A stretch of DNA of 64,000 bases from contig JBDZUX010000010.1 of the NCBI GenBank assembly GCA_040255405.1, forward strand, positions 6,885-70,884. The letters run 5' to 3'. Shown here in pieces: positions 8,315-15,822 of the stretch; the stretch's first letter is position 1, and each line of letters opens with the position of its first letter. This DNA is from 66-474 sp040255405 (GTDB lineage Bacteria > Pseudomonadota > Gammaproteobacteria > Xanthomonadales > Rhodanobacteraceae). The translations under genes and the position numbers were made by a program. The notes beneath the pieces are model-generated. The model was not told the origin of the DNA. It did no database searches and was given only the letters and a program-made list of their open reading frames with translations.

Positions 8315-9463
8315 ATGCTGACGCTGCGCAGCCATGAAACCATCGAAGACATCGACGCCGATGCGTGGGACTCGCTCGCTGCGGACGAAAACCCCTTTGT
8401 GGACCATGCGTTCCTTGCCGGACTGGAGCGCCACGGCTGCATCCGCTCGGCATTCGGCTGGCGAGCGCAACACCTGACGTTGCACGAAGGCGAGGCCTTG
8501 ATCGGCGCCGCGCCGCTGTACGTCAAGGGCAACTCGCACGGCGAATACGTGTTCGACTGGGCATGGGCCGACGCGTGGGAACGCGCGGGCGGCGACTACT
8601 ACCCGAAATTCCTGTGCGCGGTGCCCTACTCGCCCGTGACCGGGCCGCGCCTGCTGTGCGGGACCGGTGCGGATGCCGGCCGGCGCCGCACCCTCCTCGC
8701 CAAGGCCTTGTGCGAAATCACGGAGCAGACCGGGCTTTCATCGCTGCACGTCAACTTCTTGCGCGAGGACGAAACCGCCGCCTTCGACGACGCGTGGCTG
8801 CCGCGCTCGGACTGGCAGTTCCAGTGGCACAACGCGGATGGCTGGCGTGATTTCCGGGATTTCCTCGGCGCGCTCACCCACAAGCGCCGCAATGCGATCC
8901 GCCGCGAACGCGCGCAAGTAGCGGACGCCGGCATCGCATGCGAATTCCGCGACGGCGGCACACTCGATGATGGCGAATGGCGCAGCATGCACCATCTCTA
9001 TACCCACACGTTCGACGAGAAGGGCAACACGCCCACCCTCACGCTCGGGTTCTTTCGCCATCTCGGCACGGCGTTTCCGACGCGTTCGCACGTGGCATTC
9101 GCGCGGCACGGCCACGACATCGTCGCGGGTGCGCTGTTTCTCTCCGGCGGCGACACCTTGTATGGACGCTATTGGGGCGCGCGCGAGCAGATTCCCGGCT
9201 TGCACTTCGAACTGTGCTACTACCAAGGCATCGATCACTGCCTGCACCGCGGCCTCACGCATTTCGAACCCGGCGCGCAAGGCCTGCACAAACTTGCGCG
9301 CGGGTTCCTGCCCACGCGCACGCATTCGCGCCATTACATCGCGAATGCGAAATTCCGTTCCGTGATCCGCGCGTCGCTGAAGCGCGAAGCCTTGCTGCTG
9401 GAAGCGCGGGGCATCGACCTGCTCACGCACTCGCCGTTCGCCGAACGCGATCATTCGCGATGA
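8315..9463 (+). CDS. GNAT-superfamily acyltransferase (COG3146/DUF482 type)
   Basis: A 382-residue protein of the conserved COG3146 family, annotated as peptidoglycan-biosynthesis-like or GNAT acyltransferase. The substrate is not known. Typical stretches are NPFVDHAFLAGLE near the start, YVFDWAWADAWERAGGDYYPKF, THKRRNAIRRER, the GALFLSGGDTLYGRYWG core, CYYQGIDHCLHRGL and FEPGAQGLHKLARGFLP. Start ATG 8315 is chosen because it begins the family N-terminus. TACAAT stands only 6 bases upstream (8303-8308), so if this is the -10 box the transcript would be leaderless. The stop overlaps the aat start (ATGA), so the two are translationally coupled. Confidence 0.85.
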   Translation: MLTLRSHETIEDIDADAWDSLAADENPFVDHAFLAGLERHGCIRSAFGWRAQHLTLHEGEALIGAAPLYVKGNSHGEYVFDWAWADAWERAGGDYYPKFLCAVPYSPVTGPRLLCGTGADAGRRRTLLAKALCEITEQTGLSSLHVNFLREDETAAFDDAWLPRSDWQFQWHNADGWRDFRDFLGALTHKRRNAIRRERAQVADAGIACEFRDGGTLDDGEWRSMHHLYTHTFDEKGNTPTLTLGFFRHLGTAFPTRSHVAFARHGHDIVAGALFLSGGDTLYGRYWGAREQIPGLHFELCYYQGIDHCLHRGLTHFEPGAQGLHKLARGFLPTRTHSRHYIANAKFRSVIRASLKREALLLEARGIDLLTHSPFAERDHSR

Positions 9464-10206
9464 AAATCCAGTCGCTGGACGCGCTGCCGCCAGGCGTCTT
9501 CCCCGATCCCGAACATGCGCTGGCCGACCCCAACGGGCTGCTCGCCTTCGGCGGCGACCTGTCACCGCAGCGCCTGATTGCCGCTTACGCGCACGGCATC
9601 TTCCCGTGGTACTCGGAAGGCGACCCGTTGTTGTGGTGGTCGCCCGATCCGCGCTGCGTATTCGCGACCGACGGCGTGCACGTCGCGCACAGCCTCGCGA
9701 AATTCGTGCGCCGCTGCGATTGGCATTGGAGCATGGACTGCGCGTTCGACGACGTGATGCAGGGATGCGCGGCGCCCCGCGCGGACGGCGGCGGCACCTG
9801 GATCACGCCGGACATGCAGATCGCATACGGCAACCTGCACGTGCTGGGCCATGCGCATTCGCTGGAAATCTGGGAAGGCGAAGAATTGATCGGCGGCGTG
9901 TATGGCGTATCCGTCGGCCGCATGTTCAGCGCCGAGTCGATGTTCTCCCGCCGCACCAACGCGTCGAGAGTCGCCTTGCTCGCATTGGCGCACGTACTGC
10001 GCGCGCGCGGATTCCCGTGGATCGACGCGCAGGTTGCCAATCCGCACCTGCTGCGCATGGGTGCCCGCATGCTCCCGCGCCGTCGATTCCTGCGCGAGCT
10101 GGCGCAGCTCGCAGCGCAACCCGAGCCCCGTGATTGGCCTCGCGAACGGTCGTCGCTCGCCATGCTCCGGAAGCACGATGCGCGCTGCGGCAAATCACCT
10201 TCGTGA
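9460..10206 (+). CDS. aat: Leucyl/phenylalanyl-tRNA--protein transferase
   Basis: Cytoplasmic N-end-rule enzyme (248 residues) that transfers Leu or Phe from aminoacyl-tRNA to proteins with N-terminal Arg or Lys, marking them for ClpS/ClpAP. Family signatures are FPDPEHALADPNGLLAFGGDL, AYAHGIFPWYSEGDPLLWWSPDPR, GGTWITPDMQIAYGNLH, HSLEIWEGEELIGGVYGVS and MFSAESMFSRRTNASRVALL. The ATG overlaps the stop of the upstream acyltransferase by 4 bases. Full length and ordinary. Confidence 0.97.
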   Translation: MKIQSLDALPPGVFPDPEHALADPNGLLAFGGDLSPQRLIAAYAHGIFPWYSEGDPLLWWSPDPRCVFATDGVHVAHSLAKFVRRCDWHWSMDCAFDDVMQGCAAPRADGGGTWITPDMQIAYGNLHVLGHAHSLEIWEGEELIGGVYGVSVGRMFSAESMFSRRTNASRVALLALAHVLRARGFPWIDAQVANPHLLRMGARMLPRRRFLRELAQLAAQPEPRDWPRERSSLAMLRKHDARCGKSPS

Positions 10207-10267
10207 GAACATGAAATCGGACGCCAGTTGGCGTACATTGGGTGCCTGCCCACCGGAGATGCCGCGC

Positions 10268-10750
10268 ATGAACGATCCCGACCCCTCCAAACCGGACCCC
10301 TACAAGGCCGCGAAGGACGCCGCCACCTCGGGGCAGCGCTTCAGCCGCGGCGTGATGGATTCCGCGCAACAGATCTGGCTGGCCGGGCTGGGCGCACTGG
10401 CGCGCACGCAGCAGGAAGGCGGCAAGTTCTTCGACGCGCTGGTGGAAGAAGGCGTGCGCATCCAGGAGAAAACCCACGCCTACACGCAGGAACAGATGAA
10501 GCAGGCACGCGACCAGGCGACGCCATGGGTGGAAGCTGCGCGCAAGCGCACCACCGCGGCCATGGACAAGCTTGAGCAGGCGTTCGACGAGCGCATCGCG
10601 CGCGCGGCCAAGCGCATGAACATGCCCGACCACGCCGACATCCAGGAACTGTCCGCGCGCATCGACGCGCTGGCGCAGGAAGTTCGCGCCGGTCGTCGCG
10701 TCGGGGCCAAGCCGCGCGCGGCCAAGAAACCCGCCAAGCCGAAAGCCTGA
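10268..10750 (+). CDS. Phasin-family / polyhydroxyalkanoate granule-associated protein
   Basis: A 160-residue helical protein of the PHA granule-associated (phasin PhaI/PhaF) family. SAQQIWLAGLGALARTQQEGGKFFDALVEEG is the conserved N-terminal block, followed by amphipathic coiled helices and a C-terminal heptad region (IQELSARIDALAQEV). The tail is a short Lys/Ala/Pro run (AAKKPAKPKA), like a shortened PhaF tail that can bind nucleic acid. Start ATG 10268 has GGAG 9 bases upstream; an in-frame ATG at 10259 is less well placed. No PHA synthase is in the window, so granule binding is a family inference. An acyl-CoA-binding protein follows 7 bases after the stop. Confidence 0.85.
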   Translation: MNDPDPSKPDPYKAAKDAATSGQRFSRGVMDSAQQIWLAGLGALARTQQEGGKFFDALVEEGVRIQEKTHAYTQEQMKQARDQATPWVEAARKRTTAAMDKLEQAFDERIARAAKRMNMPDHADIQELSARIDALAQEVRAGRRVGAKPRAAKKPAKPKA

Positions 10751-10757
10751 CCGCCCC

Positions 10758-11018
10758 GTGTCCAGCGATCTCGACACGGATTTCCGGCAGGCCGCCGAAG
10801 ACGTCAAGCGTCTTCCGGCGCGCCCCGACAACGACACCCTGCTGAAACTCTACGCACTCTACAAGCAGGCCACCGATGGCGATGTCTGCGGCCCCAAGCC
10901 CGGCTTCTTCGACTTCGTCAATACCGCGAAATACGAAGCGTGGTCGCGCCTGCGCGGCATGCGCACCGACGACGCACAGCAAAAATACATCGAATTGGTG
11001 CATCAACTGGAGGCGTGA
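10758..11018 (+). CDS. Acyl-CoA-binding protein
   Basis: Small cytoplasmic four-helix protein (86 residues) of the ACBP family, which binds medium- to long-chain acyl-CoA esters. Conserved points are the N-terminal DFRQAAEDVKRLPARPDNDTLLKLYALYKQATDGD, then KPGFFDFVNTAKYEAWSRLRGMR, which contains the Lys and Tyr that contact CoA. It starts at GTG 10758, only 7 bases after the phasin gene, so the two are probably co-transcribed. That would fit a shared role in acyl-CoA or polyester metabolism. Confidence 0.93.
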   Translation: MSSDLDTDFRQAAEDVKRLPARPDNDTLLKLYALYKQATDGDVCGPKPGFFDFVNTAKYEAWSRLRGMRTDDAQQKYIELVHQLEA

Positions 11019-11108
11019 GGCGAACCACCCATCCAGTCGCTCCCGAACCACGACATTGCCGCACCCTGATCTTCATGTGATCGCGCAGGCTGTCAGGAGG
11101 ACGTTGTC

Positions 11109-11534
11109 ATGGCTGTCATCGTTGAACGGACACGGTGGTTGCTGCATCCCCTCAACGGGGTCCTGCTGGGCGGCACGCTTGCGCTGTTCCTCGGCGCGCT
11201 GCTGAGCGACATCGCCTATTTCCGAAGCTACGAGATCCAGTGGAACAACTTCTCGTCGTGGCTGCTTGCGGGCGGCCTGATCGTCGGCGCGTGTGCGTTC
11301 GTTGCGGCCATCGTCGAGTCGTTTCGCAACCGCTGGCGTGCGTGGCCCGTGCTTGCCTATGCCTTGTTGGTGTTGGCGACGTGGATACTCGGCCTCATCG
11401 ACGAACTGGTACACGCCAAGGATGCATGGGCGACCATGCCGGCCAGCCTGGTGCTGTCGGTGATCGTCGTGGTACTGACCTGCGCGGCACTGTGGATCGC
11501 CCTCGCCGGCATGCGCACGGGAGACGTGCCATGA
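11109..11534 (+). CDS. DUF2231-like integral membrane protein
   Basis: A 141-residue protein with four predicted membrane helices (about residues 17-37, 48-68, 79-97, 110-132). The HPLNGVLLGGTLALFLGALLSD opening, with a His and a later Asp in helix 1, resembles DUF2231 membrane proteins, whose function is unknown. ATG 11109 follows AGGAGG. Its stop overlaps the ATG of the next gene by 4 bases, so it is coupled to the sugar-dehydrogenase-like lipoprotein. This pairing of DUF2231 with PQQ-type dehydrogenases suggests a membrane partner, but that is inference. Confidence 0.7.
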   Translation: MAVIVERTRWLLHPLNGVLLGGTLALFLGALLSDIAYFRSYEIQWNNFSSWLLAGGLIVGACAFVAAIVESFRNRWRAWPVLAYALLVLATWILGLIDELVHAKDAWATMPASLVLSVIVVVLTCAALWIALAGMRTGDVP

Positions 11535-12904
11535 ACCGCCTCCATCTATCGGCAGTTTCCGCGCTCGCGGCGCTGCTGGCCGGTTGCAGCGGCGGTGGCG
11601 TAGCGCCGGAACAATATGGCGCCAACCCGCAACTTCCGTCCCAGCAACGCGGCCTGCTGCCCGACATGACGATCGCCAAGCCCGCCGCGTGGGGCGACCA
11701 GCTGCCGACGGTGCCGCAAGGCTACACGATCAAGGCGATCGCGACCGACCTTCGCATCCCGCGGCAGACCCTGGTGCTGCCCAATGGCGACATCCTGGTG
11801 GCCGAAGGACGCGGCGGGAACGCGCCGCAGTTGAAACCGAAGGACATCGTTGCGGGCTACATCAAGGCCAAGGGCACCAGTTCGGTCAAGGGCGGCAATC
11901 GCTTGACCCTGTTGCGCGACGCCGACGGCGACGGCACCTATGAATCGAAAACCGTGTTCGCCGATGGCCTCAACGCGCCGTACGGACTCGCGCTGGTCGG
12001 CGACACGCTCTTCGTAGCCGATCAGGATGCGCTGGTGAAGTTCCGCTACACCGCCGGCCAGACGCATGCGCAAGGCGCGCCGGTCAAGGTCACCGCGCTG
12101 CCGTCGCGGATCAACCACCACTGGACCAAGGCGCTCGCCGCCGGCGCGGACGGGCGCTATCTGTACGTCGGCATCGGTTCGAACAGCAATATCACCGAGC
12201 GCGGACTCGACGTCGAACTCGATCGCGCGCGGATCTGGCAGGTCGATGCGCAAACGGGAATGCATCGCGCCTACGCCACGGGCGTTCGCAATCCCACCGC
12301 GCTCGCGATCCAACCCGGCACGGGGACGCTGTGGGCGGTGGTGAACGAGCGCGACGAGCTCGGCCCCGACCTGGTGCCCGACTATCTCACCTCGATACGC
12401 GAGGGCGGCTTCTATGGCTGGCCCTGGAGTTACTGGGGCCAGCACGTCGATCCGCGCGTGCGTCCGCGGAATCCGGAAAAGGTCGCTTCGGCGATCGTTC
12501 CGGATTACAGCCTCGGCTCGCATGTCGCCGCACTCGGTGTCGCGTTCTCGTCGCCCGCGATGGGCGCGAAGTTCGCGGACGGCGTGTTCGTCGGCGAGCA
12601 CGGCAGTTGGAACCGTGCCAATCCGGTCGGCTACAAGGTCGTGTTCGTGCCGTTCAGCGACGGCCATCCGGTCGGCAATCCGGTCGATTTCGTGACGGGC
12701 TTTCGCGGCGACGATGGTTTGACGCGCGGTCGTCCGGTCGGCGTGACCGTCGATCCGCGCGGCGCGCTGATCGTCGCCGACGACCTGTCGAACACGATCT
12801 GGCGGGTGACGCCAACCGCGTCGTCCGCGACAACGACTCCGACGACGCCGGCAACCACGTCCGCTGTGTCGCCTGCCGGCACGGCTGGCGCAATGCACAA
12901 GTAG
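11531..12904 (+). CDS. PQQ-dependent sugar dehydrogenase-like lipoprotein
   Basis: A 457-residue exported lipoprotein with lipobox LLAGC (Cys19), followed by a six-bladed beta-propeller of the glucose/sorbosone dehydrogenase type. Propeller landmarks are VPQGYTIKAIATDLRIPRQ, LPNGDILVAEGRGG, LRDADGDGTYESKTVFADGLNAPYGLAL, YVGIGSNSN, GVRNPTALAIQPGTGTLWAVVNERDELG, GGFYGWPWSYWG and FVGEHGSWNR. The C-terminal 35 residues are Ser/Thr/Pro-rich and unstructured. Family members oxidise aldoses or aldose hemiacetals using PQQ; the actual substrate is not readable. ATG overlaps the preceding stop (ATGA). A strong hairpin follows 13 bases after the stop. Confidence 0.87.
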   Translation: MNRLHLSAVSALAALLAGCSGGGVAPEQYGANPQLPSQQRGLLPDMTIAKPAAWGDQLPTVPQGYTIKAIATDLRIPRQTLVLPNGDILVAEGRGGNAPQLKPKDIVAGYIKAKGTSSVKGGNRLTLLRDADGDGTYESKTVFADGLNAPYGLALVGDTLFVADQDALVKFRYTAGQTHAQGAPVKVTALPSRINHHWTKALAAGADGRYLYVGIGSNSNITERGLDVELDRARIWQVDAQTGMHRAYATGVRNPTALAIQPGTGTLWAVVNERDELGPDLVPDYLTSIREGGFYGWPWSYWGQHVDPRVRPRNPEKVASAIVPDYSLGSHVAALGVAFSSPAMGAKFADGVFVGEHGSWNRANPVGYKVVFVPFSDGHPVGNPVDFVTGFRGDDGLTRGRPVGVTVDPRGALIVADDLSNTIWRVTPTASSATTTPTTPATTSAVSPAGTAGAMHK

Positions 12905-12917
12905 CGCCGGCTTCGGG

Positions 12918-12939
12918 CCTGCTGCCTCCCGGCAGCAGG
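12918..12939 (+). terminator. Hairpin after the sugar-dehydrogenase gene
   Basis: A perfect 9-bp stem (CCTGCTGCC / GGCAGCAGG) with loop TCCC. No T-run follows, so it may act as a 3' stabilising hairpin or a Rho-assisted stop. Confidence 0.5.
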
Positions 12940-13307
12940 AACACACTCGCGGGAAGCGCAGTGCGCACCATGTCCAGCGTGGCGCGATGTGTTCGCACGC
13001 GCCGTCGAGTCCCTGTATCGACAACCGATCGTGCCGTGCCAGCCGGAGAACTTTACACTCCCACGATTCGGTGCCACGCCCACTGGCGACGCGGGCTGCA
13101 AGGCAAAAAACGCGTCCTGCTTCATTGGACCAAGTCGCCGAGCTTTACATTTCCGAACCTCGCCCAAGGATCAAGCTTTGCAAAATCCGTCGCTTGCAGA
13201 TTGGCATGAAACATGATGACGCACTCATCGGGACGACACAGGCACCGCGCACGGCATCGCCCGTCAGCATGCGGATTCATGGTTCGACTCTGCTCTGGAG
13301 GCAAGGT
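12940..13307. other. Intergenic region before the PEP-CTERM gene, no gene recognised
   Basis: About 370 bases with lower GC than the flanks, especially 13030-13210. Open frames here are short and show no family features. The last 15 bases hold a strong ribosome site (GGAGG at 13297-13301) for the PEP-CTERM gene. I cannot assign a convincing promoter; a TTGGCATGAAACATGA stretch at 13201 only half resembles a sigma-54 site. Confidence 0.5.
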
Positions 13308-13883
13308 ATGAACACGATGGCAACGGCGCTCAGAAACACGCTGGGACGAGCCGCTATCGGTACCGCATTGGTGTTGTTGGCGGTCACGGCTCATGCGTTC
13401 CCGATCGCCGCACCCGGCACCGAGGGGCTGACGGTCATCGTCAACAGCACCGAACATGTGATCGCAACGTACCAAGGGAATTCAGCTGCCTACAGCAACG
13501 ACTTGTTGTTGAATGGTAACTTCATCTTCAACAACCATGCCACGGCCATAGGTACGACCGCCGACTTGGGCAGCTTCGCCCCCGGCACCGAACTCGTTTT
13601 CCAGCTGTTTGTGCACAACACCGGCTTCAGCTACTACACCGGACCTGCTTCGCGCAACCCGGACGCGCATACGCACGCGCGTGTTCAAGCCGACTGGATG
13701 CCTGACACGACGCTGGTCAGCTTCGAAGACCTCTACGGCGGCCCGTTCGAATTCAACGACCTGAGCTTTTCCTTCACCAACACGACATCCGGCCCCACGC
13801 AGGTACCGGAACCCAACCCGCTGTGGCTCATGCTCGCGGGGGTCGGTTTCATCGGGCTGATGGCACGGTTGCGCAAAGCCTGA
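13308..13883 (+). CDS. PEP-CTERM sorting-signal protein
   Basis: A 191-residue exported protein. It has an N-terminal signal peptide (hydrophobic IGTALVLLAVTAHA), a Ser/Thr/Asn-rich beta-type body and a classical C-terminal tripartite signal: VPEP, a hydrophobic helix (LWLMLAGVGFIGLMA) and a basic end (RLRKA). Such proteins are processed by an exosortase (EpsH/XrtA) and usually go to the surface or extracellular polysaccharide. No exosortase or polysaccharide gene is in this window. Start ATG 13308 has GGAGG 6 bases upstream. Base composition is softer than in the neighbours. The body matches no family I recognise. Confidence 0.85.
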   Translation: MNTMATALRNTLGRAAIGTALVLLAVTAHAFPIAAPGTEGLTVIVNSTEHVIATYQGNSAAYSNDLLLNGNFIFNNHATAIGTTADLGSFAPGTELVFQLFVHNTGFSYYTGPASRNPDAHTHARVQADWMPDTTLVSFEDLYGGPFEFNDLSFSFTNTTSGPTQVPEPNPLWLMLAGVGFIGLMARLRKA

Positions 13884-13934
13884 TTGGCTTCGTCGGCGGC
13901 GTTTGTCCCCTTCGAAGCCAGCGAGAAGATTGAC

Positions 13935-14585
13935 TTACCGGGTCCGCCGTTGCCGTGCGGCCGCAATGGCATCCGCCAGGTTGCGCTCACGTTCAGTGGG
14001 TGCGGCGGCAAGCCCCGCGCGTGCGCCTTCCCGATCCGCGGCGTTGCGATTCTGGCTGAGTTTGTAGCGGCCGATCAGGGATTCGATGCGCAGCTCGATG
14101 CCGACGATGGGGCGCATTTCCTTGCGAACGTAATCATCGGGCGCGTCGGTGACACGCCAGCGGTGTTCGCGACCGGCTTCGTTGTGGTCGGTGAGCTGCG
14201 TCAGCAGGTTGTACAGGCGCGCTTCGTCGTCGAACGTCACGAGCTTGCCGCGCGCCTCCACGACAAGGTAATCCCAGGTCGGCACCTGGCGCGGATCTTC
14301 GCGCTTGCCCGGATACCACGACGGCGATACGTAGGCGTGCGGTCCTTGGAACAGTACCAGTGCGTCGACGCTACCGCTCGGCACCTCCGATTGCGGGTTG
14401 TAGCGCGCGAGATGCCCCACCAAGGTGCCGTGCGGCCCGCGCGTGGCGTCCAGTTCCCACGGCAGGTAAGAGGTTGCAAACCCGCTTTCGGGATGCGTGA
14501 CCATCGCTCCGAAATGCATATCGCGAATCGCGGCGTGCAGCACCTCGATACGGTCTTCGCGAAACGCGGGACTCGGGTAAGCCAT
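13935..14585 (-). CDS. PaiB-like FMN-binding-fold negative regulator
   Basis: A 216-residue protein of the PaiB/FMN-binding split-barrel family (PF04299 type). Recognisable stretches are the N-terminal FREDRIEVLHAAIRDMHFGAMVTH, LPWELDATRGPHGTLVGHLARYNPQ, the ALVLFQGPHAYVSPSWYPGKREDPRQVPTWDY core, RQVPTWDYLVVEARGKL and the C-terminal RIESLIGRYKLSQNR. The Bacillus PaiB is described as a regulator of sporulation and protease genes, but many family members may simply be flavin-binding enzymes. It lies 37 bases downstream of zipA on the same strand, where ligA normally sits in this lineage. Confidence 0.85.
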   Translation of the reverse strand: MAYPSPAFREDRIEVLHAAIRDMHFGAMVTHPESGFATSYLPWELDATRGPHGTLVGHLARYNPQSEVPSGSVDALVLFQGPHAYVSPSWYPGKREDPRQVPTWDYLVVEARGKLVTFDDEARLYNLLTQLTDHNEAGREHRWRVTDAPDDYVRKEMRPIVGIELRIESLIGRYKLSQNRNAADREGARAGLAAAPTERERNLADAIAAARQRRTR

Positions 14586-14622
14586 GCAATGGATCTCGTG
14601 GACGGCGGGTACGGACGGAGGC

Positions 14623-15411
14623 TCAGCGGCGCGGCGGCGTGATCACGGGCCCTTCGTGCTGGCGATCCCACGCGCGCAATTCCTCGCGCAAACCCGCCAC
14701 CCGCTGGCGGCCGAGCGCGTTGCGATCTTCGTCCAGCAACGCGCCATCCAGGAGTTCCGCAATGCGCTGCGCGGCCGGCAGCATGGCTTCCCACGCGTCC
14801 AGCGCCGGCAGCGGGCCGGGCAAGGTGATGAAGAAGGTGATGCCCGGCGTCGCCAGCTCGCCGATCCTCGTCATGTCGAAATAGCCGGGCTTCATCATGT
14901 TGGCCATGCTGAAGACCGGCCCGGCATCGGGACGGCCATCCACGAGGCGATGGAAGATGTTCATGGCGCCGAAGCGCAGGCCGGCCTTTTCCGCGGCGAC
15001 CACGACGTCGCTGCCCCGGAATTCCTCGCCGGCACGCGCCACCACGAACAGGCTGACGATGCGATCGACCGGCAGCGCGCTGGGCCGCTGCCCGGTGGTG
15101 GCATCCATCTGTGCCGAACGGGATGCGCCATGGCGGTCCGCGGCGACCGTCGCGCCGAGCCGATCCAGTTCGCGTTGCAGCGCGACATCCAGTTCGCCTT
15201 GCCGGGGCGCCGCACCGGATGCGACGTCATCGGCACCCGTGGTGTCGCCGATCACCGGATCCACGCGTTCGTCGCTTGCTTTGCGCGGCACGAGGCGGCG
15301 GCCGTGCTCGGTCTTGCGCGGCCGTCCGAAGAAATAGATCGCAACAACCACCACCACGCCAATGGCGGCGATGATGATGCGCAGGGTGGTGGCGGAAACA
15401 GCGACGTCCAT
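14623..15411 (-). CDS. zipA: Cell division protein ZipA
   Basis: Inner-membrane anchor of the FtsZ ring (262 residues). A single N-terminal membrane helix (LRIIIAAIGVVVVVAIYFFG, residues 10-29), a basic then acidic/Pro linker (30-115) and the C-terminal FtsZ-binding ZipA domain (from about 118: IVSLFVVARAGEEFRGSDVVVAAEKAGLRFGAMNIFHR, then FSMANMMKPGYFD and ITFFITLPGP). The smc gene is upstream on the same strand, as usual, but a 93-bp repeat array separates them and ligA is not downstream. Confidence 0.93.
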   Translation of the reverse strand: MDVAVSATTLRIIIAAIGVVVVVAIYFFGRPRKTEHGRRLVPRKASDERVDPVIGDTTGADDVASGAAPRQGELDVALQRELDRLGATVAADRHGASRSAQMDATTGQRPSALPVDRIVSLFVVARAGEEFRGSDVVVAAEKAGLRFGAMNIFHRLVDGRPDAGPVFSMANMMKPGYFDMTRIGELATPGITFFITLPGPLPALDAWEAMLPAAQRIAELLDGALLDEDRNALGRQRVAGLREELRAWDRQHEGPVITPPRR

Positions 15412-15505
15412 GGCGCAGACTTTAGCAAAAATCAGGCTGGAGCAATGGCGATGCCGGGAGTATCGCGCATTCGATCCCGGTGACCGGCGTGCCCCGCGAA
15501 AGGCG

Positions 15506-15822
15506 GGTTGGCACCCGCCCCGCGCGCCCGGTTGGCCTTCGCCAAAGGCAAGGCGGGAGCAGCGCAGCGCATCCCGCCACGCTAGAACAACAGCGGCGGG
15601 TTGGCACCCGTCCTGCGCGCCTGGTTGGCCTTCGCCAAAGGCAGGGCGAGAGCAGCGCAGCGCATCCCGCCACGCGAAAACGACAGCGACAGGTTGGCAC
15701 CCGCCCTGCGCGCCCGGTTGGCCTTCGCCAAAGGCAGGGCGGGAGCAGCGCAGCGCATCCCGCCACGCGAGAACGGCACCGGCGGATTGGCACCTGCCCT
15801 ACGCGGCGTTGGCCGTACTTCG
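15506..15822. repeat. Tandem array of 93-bp structured repeats between smc and zipA
   Basis: Units begin with GGTTGGCACCCG at about 15506, 15599 and 15692, with a partial, decayed fourth at 15785. The spacing is exactly 93 bases each time. Each unit can form three short hairpins: GGCGGGT/ACCCGCC, TTGGC/GCCAA and GCGGGA/TCCCGC. Copies differ by scattered substitutions and no indels. The 93-base period is 31 codons, so one frame stays open through the array, but the product is low-complexity and I do not regard it as a gene. A related GGCGGGAT...CTCCCGCC palindrome occurs at 46883-46915. Confidence 0.85.

Noticed and set aside
13201..13216. TTGGCATGAAACATGA as a sigma-54 promoter for the PEP-CTERM gene
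   Set aside because: The -24 half fits but the essential GC of the -12 element is missing.
15506..15822. Repeat array as CRISPR
   Set aside because: Units are contiguous, 93 bases, with no short repeat/unique spacer alternation and no cas genes.
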